Origin: Psychroflexus sp. ALD_RP9 | Lineage (GTDB): Bacteria > Bacteroidota > Bacteroidia > Flavobacteriales > Flavobacteriaceae | Assembly (NCBI RefSeq): GCF_017311165.1 | Contig: NZ_CP062973.1 | Coordinates: 1,860,001 to 1,924,000, forward strand | DNA length: 64,000 bases | Direction of reading: 5' to 3' | Part shown: positions 17,900 to 25,259 of the stretch, piece by piece | Layout: every line of letters starts with the position of its first letter | How positions within the stretch are numbered: position 1 is the first letter of the stretch | The notes under the pieces: model-generated | What the model saw: the letters and a program-made list of their open reading frames with translations, nothing else | What the model was told of the DNA's origin: nothing | Databases searched by the model: none | Position numbers and translations under genes: made by a program

Positions 17900-17913
17900 G
17901 TAACATTGGTTAC
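17900..17913. promoter_or_regulatory. GTAAC-ATTG-GTTAC operator of the TauE operon (Crp/Fnr-like)
   Basis: A perfect 5-4-5 inverted repeat whose centre is 36.5 bp upstream of the last base of the -7 box. It does not have the same geometry to the divergent yqeY promoter (44.5 bp). Confidence 0.75.
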
Positions 17914-17943
17914 AGTGCACTTTAAATACAACAAGTCTTTGTG

Positions 17944-17951
17944 TATATTTG
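17944..17951 (+). promoter_or_regulatory. -7 promoter box of yqeY
   Basis: TATATTTG, a full TAnnTTTG match, 16 nt before the ATG. Confidence 0.7.
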
Positions 17952-17967
17952 CTAAAAATATGCAACT

Positions 17968-18417
17968 ATGTCTCTAGAAAAACAAGTTATGGAAAAAATG
18001 AAGGCGGCTATGAAAGCTAAAGATAGCGTCGCCTTAGGATCTTTAAGATCTATAAAAAATGAATTACTAAAAGCTAAAACATCTTCAGGTTCAGCTGAAG
18101 AATTAAGCGAAGCTGATGAACTTAAACTACTACAAAAGTTAGTGAAACAGCGTAAAGAAAGTGCTCAAGTTTATCAAGAACAAGGTCGTGAAGATTTAGC
18201 TGAAGCTGAATTGAGTGAAGCAAAAATTATTGAAACTTTTTTACCAGAGCAATTATCTGAAGAAGAAATTGAAGCGAAAGTTAAAGCAATAATAACTGAA
18301 GTTAACGCTGAAGGTATGAAAGATATGGGTAAGGTGATGGGTTTAGCCTCGAAGCAGCTTGCAGGGAAAGCTGATGGTAAGACCATCTCTAAGCTTGTTA
18401 AACAGCACTTGTCATAA
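17968..18417 (+). CDS. GatB/YqeY domain protein
   Basis: A 149-aa YqeY-family protein related to the tail domain of GatB, the amidotransferase subunit that acts on mischarged tRNA. The free-standing form has no firmly established role. The family pattern is clear: N-terminal MKAAMKAKDSVALGSLRSIK, central LVKQRKESAQVYQEQGREDL, and C-terminal KDMGKVMGLASKQLAGKADG. It is a single-gene unit with its own promoter and a strong terminator. Confidence 0.93.
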   Translation: MSLEKQVMEKMKAAMKAKDSVALGSLRSIKNELLKAKTSSGSAEELSEADELKLLQKLVKQRKESAQVYQEQGREDLAEAELSEAKIIETFLPEQLSEEEIEAKVKAIITEVNAEGMKDMGKVMGLASKQLAGKADGKTISKLVKQHLS

Positions 18418-18437
18418 AAAGTTTTCAGTCAGTTTAT

Positions 18438-18481
18438 AAAAAACAAAGCCTCAAAATCTAGATTTTGAGGCTTTGTTTTTT
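18438..18481. terminator. Bidirectional terminator after yqeY
   Basis: A 44-bp perfect palindrome centred between 18459 and 18460, with GC core CAAAGCCTC / GAGGCTTTG and A/T runs at the ends. It serves yqeY and the converging DUF3276 gene. Confidence 0.93.
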
Positions 18482-18497
18482 TAACAAAAATAGACTT

Positions 18498-18872
18498 TTA
18501 TATATCGTCAAACTTTACATCAGTAAAAGCTTTTGTTTCTTCTAAAACATTTTCATTACTAAGGTTGTTTTCTTTTTTGAAGTCACTTTGATGTCGCTCA
18601 CTAATCACTTCTTCGCCTTTTTCATTAACAATAAACTGTGTGGCTTCTTCTAAGGCTTCTTTAAACCCATCAAAATCTTCTTTGTAGAGATAAATTTTGT
18701 GCTTTTTATAAAAAAACGAACCATCGTCATTGGTAAACTTTTTACTTTCAGTAATTGTTAGGTAATAATCATCTGCTTTTGTAGAACGTACGTCAAAAAA
18801 ATAAGTTCTTCTGCCAGCTCTAATCACTCTTGAAAAGATGTCGTCATTCTTCATCATGCCTTGATCACTCAT
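18498..18872 (-). CDS. DUF3276 / PUR-family nucleic acid-binding protein
   Basis: A 124-aa cytoplasmic protein with the PUR-like pattern: SRVIRAGRRTYFFDVRSTKA, then DYYLTITESKKF, then KIYLYKEDFDGFKEALEEA. This is the Bacteroidota DUF3276 family, related to the PUR-alpha domain and to Borrelia BpuR, which bind single-stranded DNA or RNA. The C-terminal ~35 residues are an acidic extension. Its own target is unknown. It lies between the yqeY terminator and the ABC exporter gene on the same strand. Confidence 0.85.
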   Translation of the reverse strand: MSDQGMMKNDDIFSRVIRAGRRTYFFDVRSTKADDYYLTITESKKFTNDDGSFFYKKHKIYLYKEDFDGFKEALEEATQFIVNEKGEEVISERHQSDFKKENNLSNENVLEETKAFTDVKFDDI

Positions 18873-18937
18873 AATAACTTTTTGATTTGTTTAAGTGTCA
18901 AAAATCATAAAAAAAAATAAAAAAAACCAAGCTTTAC

Positions 18938-20695
18938 TTAGGTTTCTTTTTTGGTAAGTTGTTTTTCGTAAAGCGACTTATAATAACCTTTAGATTTAAC
19001 AAGTTGGTTGTGAGTACCTTCTTGAATAATCTTGCCATCGTCTAAAACTAAAACTTTGTTTGCGGTTCTAGCTGAAGAAGCTCTGTGGCTAACAATTACA
19101 GCAGTTTTTTTACTTGAAATTTGACTAAGATTATTAAATATTTCTTCTTCAGTTTCGGTGTCAACAGCCGAAAGACAATCATCAAATAAAACAATTTCTG
19201 GATTTTTAATAATTGCTCTTGCGATAGAAACACGTTGTTTTTGGCCACCTGATAATGTAATACCTCGTTCACCTAACACAGTATCGTAAGATTTACTAAA
19301 GTTTTTAATATTGTCGTGAACTGCAGCATATTTAGCCGCTTTTATAACATCTTCTTCAGTGGCATCATGTTTCCCAAATTTTATGTTTTCTCTTATACTT
19401 TCACTAAATAAAAATGCATCTTGAGGTACATAACCAATTTGCTTTCTAAGTTCAAATAAGTTAAAACTCTCAATAGGTTGGTCGTCTATTAAAATTTCAC
19501 CTTCAGTTACATCATAAAGCCTGCCGATGAGTTCAAGGATTGTTGATTTTCCTGATCCTGTTTTTCCTAAAATTACTAAACTATTTCCAGGTTCTAAAAC
19601 AAAAGAGACGTTTTTTAGTGCTTCAATATTGGTGTCTTCGTAGGTAAAGCTTACGTTTTTAAATTCAATTTTACCTTTAATTTTTAGACTTCGCTCTGAT
19701 GTATTCTTAACACTTGGTTTTTCACTTAAGAATTCATTTATTCTAACTTGAGAGGCTTCAGCTTGTTGAATCATAGAAGTGATCCAGCCAACAGATGCTA
19801 CAGGCCAAGTAAGCATATTTACATATAATATAAATTCAATTATTACACCAACACTTTCAATTTGGCCATTTATATATTGCTGCCCACCTACATAAATTAC
19901 AATAAGGTTACTAAAACCAATCAGTAACACCATTAATGGAAAGAATATTGCTTGAACTCTTGCTAAATCTACATTTTTTATATTGCTTTCTTCAGCTAAG
20001 TCACTAAAGTCGCTTTTAAATTTTGGCTGAATACCATAAGATTTTATAACTGCAATTCCACTAAAACTTTCTTGTGTAAAAGTGTTTAACCGGGATAAAA
20101 ATTGCTGTACAATTGTACTGCGTTTATTGATGGCAACACTTAATCTGTATATAGCAACCGATAAAATAGGTAAAGGTATTAAAGTGTACAACGTAAGCAT
20201 TGGTGCAGCGCTAACCATGTACGAAATAACTACTACAAATAAAGTTAAGGTTTGCACACCATACATTAAAGCGGGACCGACATACATTCTTACTTTTGAA
20301 ACATCTTCAGAAATACGATTCATTAAATCTCCTGTTCTGTTTTTTTTATAAAAGTTAAGCGATAGGTTTTGGTATTGTTCAAAAACCTCATTTTTAAGGT
20401 CGTATTCTATAAAGCGAGATACAACAATAAAAGTTTGTCTCATTAAAAAAGTAAAAATAGCAGAGGCTAAAGCTGCTCCGATAATCAGTGCAATATTTAG
20501 CATTAATTCATTTTTAACTACTTCTAAATCAGTAATTTCATTATTTAAGTAACGTTCAATTGCAGTGGTAGAATTTCTAATGAGTTGTGGTGTAAATATG
20601 GCAAAAACTCGCGCACCAATTGTAATGATAAGCCCTAGCAATAATCGCCACTTATACTTGTAGAGGTATTTATTTAGATGCTTTAATGCTTTCAA
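18938..20695 (-). CDS. ABC exporter, fused membrane and ATPase domains (MsbA/MdlA-like)
   Basis: A 585-aa half-transporter: six N-terminal membrane helices (about residues 15-300) and one nucleotide-binding domain (about 340-575). Walker A is GKTGSGKST and the signature is LSGGQKQR. Walker B is IVLFDDCLSAVD, so the residue after the Walker B Asp is Asp instead of the usual catalytic Glu, as in the degenerate half of MdlAB/BmrCD-type heterodimers. No partner half-transporter is adjacent. It may export lipid or drugs; the substrate is unknown. The promoter is at 20717-20724. Confidence 0.9.
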   Translation of the reverse strand: MKALKHLNKYLYKYKWRLLLGLIITIGARVFAIFTPQLIRNSTTAIERYLNNEITDLEVVKNELMLNIALIIGAALASAIFTFLMRQTFIVVSRFIEYDLKNEVFEQYQNLSLNFYKKNRTGDLMNRISEDVSKVRMYVGPALMYGVQTLTLFVVVISYMVSAAPMLTLYTLIPLPILSVAIYRLSVAINKRSTIVQQFLSRLNTFTQESFSGIAVIKSYGIQPKFKSDFSDLAEESNIKNVDLARVQAIFFPLMVLLIGFSNLIVIYVGGQQYINGQIESVGVIIEFILYVNMLTWPVASVGWITSMIQQAEASQVRINEFLSEKPSVKNTSERSLKIKGKIEFKNVSFTYEDTNIEALKNVSFVLEPGNSLVILGKTGSGKSTILELIGRLYDVTEGEILIDDQPIESFNLFELRKQIGYVPQDAFLFSESIRENIKFGKHDATEEDVIKAAKYAAVHDNIKNFSKSYDTVLGERGITLSGGQKQRVSIARAIIKNPEIVLFDDCLSAVDTETEEEIFNNLSQISSKKTAVIVSHRASSARTANKVLVLDDGKIIQEGTHNQLVKSKGYYKSLYEKQLTKKET

Positions 20696-20716
20696 TTAGC
20701 TTAATTTTAAAGAATG

Positions 20717-20724
20717 CAAATGTA
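20717..20724 (-). promoter_or_regulatory. -7 promoter box of the ABC exporter gene
   Basis: CAAATGTA on plus reads TACATTTG on minus, a full TAnnTTTG match, 21 nt before the ATG. Confidence 0.65.
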
Positions 20725-20819
20725 ATATTATTCGGTTTAGCACTATTGCTACTAACATAAGTTTAATAGAGAAGTTGGCTAAAAATCTAATAAAATTGAA
20801 TTACTCTTATTTTAAATCT

Positions 20820-20827
20820 TATTTTTG
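20820..20827 (+). promoter_or_regulatory. -7 promoter box of nusB
   Basis: TATTTTTG, a full TAnnTTTG match, 20 nt before the nusB ATG. Confidence 0.7.
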
Positions 20828-20847
20828 CAAACTGAAAATTTTATAAA

Positions 20848-21789
20848 ATGCTTACAAGACGCCATATTCGTGCTAAAGTTATGCAATCTATCTATGCCTT
20901 TAATAAAGGAAATAGAGAAGTGATGCAAACAGAACAAAAGTTTCTAAAGAAAAGCATGAAAGATATGCATGATTTGTTCTTACTTAATTTAAATTTATTA
21001 GTTGAAGTTAAAGAAATAGCTTCAAATTATTACGAATTAAGTAAAAAGAAGTTTTTAGCAACCGAAGCCGATCGCCAACCTAACTTAAATTTCACTAATA
21101 ATAAGCTAATTCAAAAGCTAGAAGATGAGTCTAACTTGTTTGAACTTTTGTCTAACCGAAAGTTAAATCAATGGAAACAAGACGATGAAGTTCCAAAACA
21201 AATTTGGGAAGAATGTTTAAAAAGTGAATTTTATTCAAATTATAACGTTCAACAACAAACATCATTTAGAGAAGACAAAAACTTTATTATTGAATTATTT
21301 AAAAAAATAATCGCTCCAAATGATTTTTTATACGATTATTACGAAGATAACAAGCTAACTTGGATAGATGATTTCCCGATTGTAAACACGAGTTTAGTTA
21401 AATTTTTGAGTAATATTTCTGAAGACGATGAGCATATTAAAGTTCCTCAACTATTTTCTAATTTAGATGATGAAGACTTCGCAAATAAGTTATTTACTAA
21501 ATCTTTACTTTTTAATGAAGAGTTCGATCAAGCTTTAGTAGGAAAAACACCAAACTGGGACAAAGACCGAATTGCAGAACTTGATCGAATATTAATTAAA
21601 ATGGCACTTTGCGAATTCACACAATTTTCAAGTATTCCTATTCGAGTTACTATTAATGAATATTTAGAGTTAGCTAAAAATTATTCAACTCCTAAAAGTG
21701 CTACATTTATAAATGGTGTGCTCGATAAGCTATCTAAAGAGTTTGAAGAGTCTGGAAAAATTAATAAAATAGGTCGTGGTTTAATGTAA
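20848..21789 (+). CDS. nusB: NusB, transcription antitermination factor (long Bacteroidota form)
   Basis: NusB binds boxA RNA with NusE to form the rRNA antitermination complex. The N-terminus MLTRRHIRAKVMQSIYAF and the C-terminal part (RIAELDRILIKMALCEF, RVTINEYLELAKNYSTPKSATFINGVLD) are standard NusB. At 313 aa it is about twice the E. coli length because of an insertion of roughly 150 residues between these parts, a feature of Bacteroidota NusB. It is first in a cluster with DUF1573 and yajC; the DUF1573 gene also has its own -7 box. Confidence 0.94.
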   Translation: MLTRRHIRAKVMQSIYAFNKGNREVMQTEQKFLKKSMKDMHDLFLLNLNLLVEVKEIASNYYELSKKKFLATEADRQPNLNFTNNKLIQKLEDESNLFELLSNRKLNQWKQDDEVPKQIWEECLKSEFYSNYNVQQQTSFREDKNFIIELFKKIIAPNDFLYDYYEDNKLTWIDDFPIVNTSLVKFLSNISEDDEHIKVPQLFSNLDDEDFANKLFTKSLLFNEEFDQALVGKTPNWDKDRIAELDRILIKMALCEFTQFSSIPIRVTINEYLELAKNYSTPKSATFINGVLDKLSKEFEESGKINKIGRGLM

Positions 21790-21804
21790 TCACTGTTTTT
21801 TTTA

Positions 21805-21812
21805 TATTTTTG
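21805..21812 (+). promoter_or_regulatory. -7 promoter box of the DUF1573 gene
   Basis: TATTTTTG, a full TAnnTTTG match, 21 nt before the ATG. Confidence 0.6.
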
Positions 21813-21833
21813 AAAAAATAAAAAATTAGTAAA

Positions 21834-22310
21834 ATGAAAAGAGTTTTTTTATCATTATTAGCCGTTTGCGCATTAAGCTTCACATCATGTAAACAAAATG
21901 CAGCTGAAGAAGTTGATACTAAAAAAGCTGAAACAGCAGCAGTTCAAGATTCTAAAGAGCAAAAGTTTCCAGAAATGCAGTTCGATGAATCAATGCACGA
22001 TTTTGGAACAATTAATGAAGGCGATATTGTAGAGCATGTATTTACATTTACCAATACTGGTGAGGCGCCACTTGTAATTACAAACGCAAAAGGAAGTTGT
22101 GGTTGTACAGTACCTACTTATCCAAGAAATGAACAAATCATGCCTGGCGATAAAGGTGAAATGACCGTAAAATTTAATTCTAATGGTAAGCCTAACCAAC
22201 AAATGAAAAGCATTAGAATTACTGCTAACACAGAAAAAGGGACTGAAACTTTAAGAATCAAGGCTTTTGTAAACCCTAAAAACTCAAAAGCTGGTTCTCC
22301 AGTAAAGTAA
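21834..22310 (+). CDS. DUF1573 lipoprotein
   Basis: A 158-aa predicted lipoprotein (signal residues 1-19, lipobox around SFTSCK). It has a single DUF1573 domain: the pattern HDFGTINEGDIVEHVFTFTN, then GSCGCTVPTYP and PGDKGEMTVKFNS, an Ig-like beta sandwich. The function is unknown. It sits between nusB and yajC, an arrangement common in Flavobacteriaceae, and ends 1 nt before the yajC ATG. Confidence 0.9.
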   Translation: MKRVFLSLLAVCALSFTSCKQNAAEEVDTKKAETAAVQDSKEQKFPEMQFDESMHDFGTINEGDIVEHVFTFTNTGEAPLVITNAKGSCGCTVPTYPRNEQIMPGDKGEMTVKFNSNGKPNQQMKSIRITANTEKGTETLRIKAFVNPKNSKAGSPVK

Positions 22311-22311
22311 T

Positions 22312-22608
22312 ATGGAGCAATTACAAAGTTTTTTACCTTTAATCTTAATATTTGTTGTGCTTTACTTTTTCATGATTAGACCACAAATGAAAAAACAAAA
22401 GCAAGAAAAAAACTTTATTAATGACATTAAAAAAGGTGATCGTATTGTTACAAAAAGTGGTTTACACGGTAAAGTTGCAGACACTAGTGAGAAATTAGAC
22501 GCAATTATTATCGAAACTGGTTCTGGGAAAATGACATTCGATAAGTCAGCTATTTCTTTGGAATTAACAAGTAAACTAAATAATCCTAAAGAAGATAAAA
22601 AGAAATAA
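22312..22608 (+). CDS. yajC: YajC, Sec translocon accessory subunit
   Basis: A 98-aa protein with one N-terminal membrane helix (FLPLILIFVVLYFFMIRPQ) followed by KKGDRIVTKSGLHGKV, the YajC signature. YajC associates with SecDF and the SecYEG translocon. It starts 1 nt after the DUF1573 stop and is followed by a hairpin terminator, making it the last gene of the nusB cluster. Confidence 0.96.
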   Translation: MEQLQSFLPLILIFVVLYFFMIRPQMKKQKQEKNFINDIKKGDRIVTKSGLHGKVADTSEKLDAIIIETGSGKMTFDKSAISLELTSKLNNPKEDKKK

Positions 22609-22634
22609 TCTTTTTTTGAGATCTTAATCTATAT

Positions 22635-22662
22635 AAGCTATCTTTAACGAGATAGCTTTTTA
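22635..22662 (+). terminator. Terminator after yajC
   Basis: A perfect 9-bp stem AAGCTATCT / AGATAGCTT with loop TTAACG, followed by a T run. It ends 12 nt before the next ATG. Confidence 0.8.
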
Positions 22663-22673
22663 ATTTTAAAACA

Positions 22674-23231
22674 ATGGCACTAACAGAATCAAACCCTATT
22701 GAAATCGGCTTTGAAGCACCAAACTTTAAACTTCAAGATACTGTTTCTAAAGATTTTTTTGAACTGAAGAAAGACTTATGCGGCGAAAAAGGAACCGTAA
22801 TTATGTTTATTTGCAATCATTGTCCTTATGTTGTTCATGTTATAGAAGAATTAGTACGAATTGCCAATGATTATCGTGTTACCGGATTTAGCTTTGTCGC
22901 TATTTCGAGTAATGATGTTTTAAAATATCCTCAGGATTCACCTTCAAAAATGTATGAATTTGCACGAGAACATGATTTTCCGTTTCCTTATTTATATGAT
23001 GAAGATCAAAAAATTGCTAAGGCTTATCAAGCTATGTGCACACCAGATATTTATTTATTCGATAAGGAATTAAGGTTAAATTATCATGGTCAAGTAGATG
23101 ATTCACGACCTCAAAACAATATTCCAATTTCAGGGACTTCATTAAGACAAGCTTTAGACTTTATATTGAGCAATAAGTCACCTATAAAAAATCAAAAACC
23201 TGCTATGGGTTGCGGTATTAAATGGAAATAA
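22674..23231 (+). CDS. Thioredoxin-like redoxin (AhpC/TSA-type fold)
   Basis: A 185-aa thioredoxin-fold protein without a signal peptide. The active-site region is MFICNHCPYVVHV with a CxxC pair, and TPDIYLFDKELRLNYHGQ is the region after the cis-proline. It belongs to the 'thioredoxin family protein' group with the CNHCPY motif, related to resA-like and AhpC/TSA redoxins. Its substrate is unknown. It is expressed after the yajC terminator, either by read-through or from a promoter not identified here. Confidence 0.85.
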   Translation: MALTESNPIEIGFEAPNFKLQDTVSKDFFELKKDLCGEKGTVIMFICNHCPYVVHVIEELVRIANDYRVTGFSFVAISSNDVLKYPQDSPSKMYEFAREHDFPFPYLYDEDQKIAKAYQAMCTPDIYLFDKELRLNYHGQVDDSRPQNNIPISGTSLRQALDFILSNKSPIKNQKPAMGCGIKWK

Positions 23232-23233
23232 AA

Positions 23234-23254
23234 AAGCCTCTAGAAAAGAGGCTT
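23234..23254. terminator. Short hairpin between the thioredoxin-like and NUMOD4 genes
   Basis: Stem AAGCCTCT / AGAGGCTT with loop AGAAA between converging genes. The T run on plus is weak, so it may terminate mainly the minus-strand transcript, where five Ts follow the stem. Confidence 0.6.
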
Positions 23255-23274
23255 AAATTAAAATTTTAGTTGAA

Positions 23275-23820
23275 TTAAATTTTAACATGAGTCCAGTTCT
23301 TTCCTTTTTTAATACGGTAAAGTTGCATTTCAGAAATTTTAAACTTTTTTGCTAAATCACGCATTTTATACTTACGATTTGGGCTATCAAGCATACGCTT
23401 AATTTTTCTAACATCATCTTCGCTTAGCTTAGAATTTTTAACTAGCTTAGATTTTGCAACCCATTTAGGGTTTTTAAATTGATGTTTTTCTTTTTCTTTC
23501 TTATTGGCCCAAGCTAAATTAGAAATGTGATTATTTTGCTTATCATAATCTTTATGAATCACAAAAGTTTGGTCTTCTCTTTTATCTAAAAAGGTTTCAG
23601 CAATGAGCTTGTGCAGATATCTAGATCTATTTCCACCAGCTTTTAGTGTGATACTCACACTTGCGTATCCATTTATGTTGCCTAACTTAATAGGCCAAGT
23701 TTTACCTGTTTTTTTTATTCTTCTTGCATCTCCAAGATTAGAAACTTCAATACTTTGATTTTCTTTGAATTGCGGTTCAAGTTCAACCGTTCTCCATTCT
23801 TCTTCTTGATTTTTAGTCAT
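23275..23820 (-). CDS. NUMOD4/HNH-like DNA-binding protein
   Basis: A 181-aa protein in three parts. Residues ~5-60 match NUMOD4 (EEEWRTVELEP, YEVSNLG-like IEVSNLGDARRI). Residues ~65-115 match the HNH_3 region (YLHKLIAETFL, FVIHKDYDKQNN, ISNLAWAN). Residues ~125-180 form a basic helix-turn-helix (KLSEDDVRKIKRMLD, MRDLAKKFKISEMQLYRIKKG). The HNH glycine is replaced (HKDY for the usual HIDG), so nuclease activity is uncertain. It is free-standing with its own promoter, with no intron or intein around it. Confidence 0.78.
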   Translation of the reverse strand: MTKNQEEEWRTVELEPQFKENQSIEVSNLGDARRIKKTGKTWPIKLGNINGYASVSITLKAGGNRSRYLHKLIAETFLDKREDQTFVIHKDYDKQNNHISNLAWANKKEKEKHQFKNPKWVAKSKLVKNSKLSEDDVRKIKRMLDSPNRKYKMRDLAKKFKISEMQLYRIKKGKNWTHVKI

Positions 23821-23843
23821 GATTTAAAATTTTGGGGTACAGA

Positions 23844-23851
23844 CAAATATA
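23844..23851 (-). promoter_or_regulatory. -7 promoter box of the NUMOD4/HNH-like gene
   Basis: CAAATATA on plus reads TATATTTG on minus, a full match, 23 nt before the ATG. Confidence 0.7.
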
Positions 23852-23869
23852 TATAAAAATGAAATATAA

Positions 23870-24490
23870 TTAAACAATTGATTTAAAGAATCTTAAAAAA
23901 AATAGTTTAACATGGTATTTTAAGTAAGTTTTTGATTTTAATGTTGATGCGTTGTGATTATGTTTAAAACTTTCTAAGGCATTTTGAAAATCACCTTTGG
24001 CTTCAATAAAGTCCCAAAATTTTTTGAAGTCATTTTCTATATTATCGATATCAACTACTAAAGTATGTTTTTGTTTGTTGATGAAGTTTTCTATACTCGT
24101 CGTCATGTTATCAACAAAATCAGTTGAAATTCGCTCTAGTTGCTTTGGATTAAGTTTTTCGGTTGGTGTTTTTTTTATACCGTCACAGTAAGCTTTAAAA
24201 ATACTATTCGGGTAATAAGTTCTCTTGGTAAAACTTTTGGCCACTTTAGCAGAATCACGTTTAAGGTAAATATACTTGGCTTTGTTGCCATAGTATTTTT
24301 CAAGTCGTCCTAAATCCCAAATTAATCGGTTATCAGCCTCGATGTGTTGATCTGGAAATTCAAAACGTTCTTTGCCTAGCAAGCGAGATTTAGTTTCATG
24401 TCCGCAGCTGAAATTTGTGATATGTTCACAGGCTTTTATAAAACTTACTGAACCAGACCTTCCTGTACATAAAATGAAAATATGAGCCAT
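23870..24490 (-). CDS. Sulfotransferase-family protein
   Basis: A 206-aa protein beginning MAHIFILCTGRSGS. The TGRSGSVSF loop matches the 5'-phosphosulfate-binding loop of sulfotransferases. YIYLKRDSAKVAKSFTKR matches the second (3'-phosphate) motif. It would move a sulfuryl group from PAPS to an unknown acceptor. The start at 24490 is preferred over an upstream in-frame ATG because it begins 1 nt after the stop of the cobalamin ABC ATPase gene. This makes it the fourth gene of the btuFCD-type operon, although a B12 role is not obvious. Confidence 0.72.
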   Translation of the reverse strand: MAHIFILCTGRSGSVSFIKACEHITNFSCGHETKSRLLGKERFEFPDQHIEADNRLIWDLGRLEKYYGNKAKYIYLKRDSAKVAKSFTKRTYYPNSIFKAYCDGIKKTPTEKLNPKQLERISTDFVDNMTTSIENFINKQKHTLVVDIDNIENDFKKFWDFIEAKGDFQNALESFKHNHNASTLKSKTYLKYHVKLFFLRFFKSIV

Positions 24491-24491
24491 A

Positions 24492-25259
24492 TTATAATTT
24501 AAATAGTAATTGATTTTCATCAAACTTAATCATGTTTGAAGGAAATAATTGATTTAAAATTCCACTTGAAGCCAATTCTTTTGGTGATCCGAAATGCGTT
24601 AAACCATTATGGATCAAAACAATTTTATCACAAAGTTGAAGTGATAAATTAATCTCGTGAGTTGCAAAAATAATAGCTTTATTTTTTTGTTTGCTAATAT
24701 CTTGTAATAGCTTAAAAGTGTGAATTTTGTGATACATATCTAAATGAGTTGTCGGCTCATCTAAAATAATAAGAGGCGTTTGTTGTGCAATAACTCTAGC
24801 AATCATGACCTTCTGAAGCTGGCCATCACTTAGAGTGCTGCATTTGGTGGTTAATGGTTTTGCTATATCAACAAGTTTTGCTGCATTTACAATTTGTTTT
24901 TGGTCTTCTCTAGTTAATTTCCCAATCCAATTAGTGTAAGGATGCCTTCCAAGTGCAATTACTTCAGCTATACTTAATGTTTTATTGATGTTTTGATTAG
25001 CAAAAACTAATCCCATTTGTCTTGCTCTTGATTTTAGATCGTAAGATTCAATAGGCTTTTGATTCAACAAAATTTGTCCACTTATGGCTGTTTCCATTTG
25101 TGATATGGTTTTCAGTAGAGTTGATTTTCCAGCACCATTAATACCAATAACACCAATTAATTCACCTTGATTCACGGTAATATTAATGTTATTAATAATA
25201 GCAGAATTTTGATAACCTATACTCAAGTTTTCAGTATGTAAAACTATTTTACGCTCCAT
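24492..25259 (-). CDS. ABC transporter ATPase, cobalamin/iron-siderophore type (BtuD-like)
   Basis: A 255-aa ATPase with Walker A GINGAGKST, signature LSDGQLQK and Walker B LIILDEPTTHLD, all intact, and the switch His in FATHEIN. It powers the adjacent FecCD/BtuC-type permease. The start at 25259 (MERKIVLHTENLS) gives a 1-nt overlap (TAATG) with the permease stop. The substrate call of cobalamin comes from the adjacent riboswitch-controlled BtuB-like receptor; iron-siderophore transport is the alternative. Confidence 0.9.
   Translation of the reverse strand: MERKIVLHTENLSIGYQNSAIINNINITVNQGELIGVIGINGAGKSTLLKTISQMETAISGQILLNQKPIESYDLKSRARQMGLVFANQNINKTLSIAEVIALGRHPYTNWIGKLTREDQKQIVNAAKLVDIAKPLTTKCSTLSDGQLQKVMIARVIAQQTPLIILDEPTTHLDMYHKIHTFKLLQDISKQKNKAIIFATHEINLSLQLCDKIVLIHNGLTHFGSPKELASSGILNQLFPSNMIKFDENQLLFKL

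Noticed and set aside
17853..17906. An 18-codon N-terminal extension of the TauE/SafE permease
   Set aside because: It would place the -7 box and part of the operator inside the coding sequence, and MEIIEVLGYIG already begins the first membrane helix properly.
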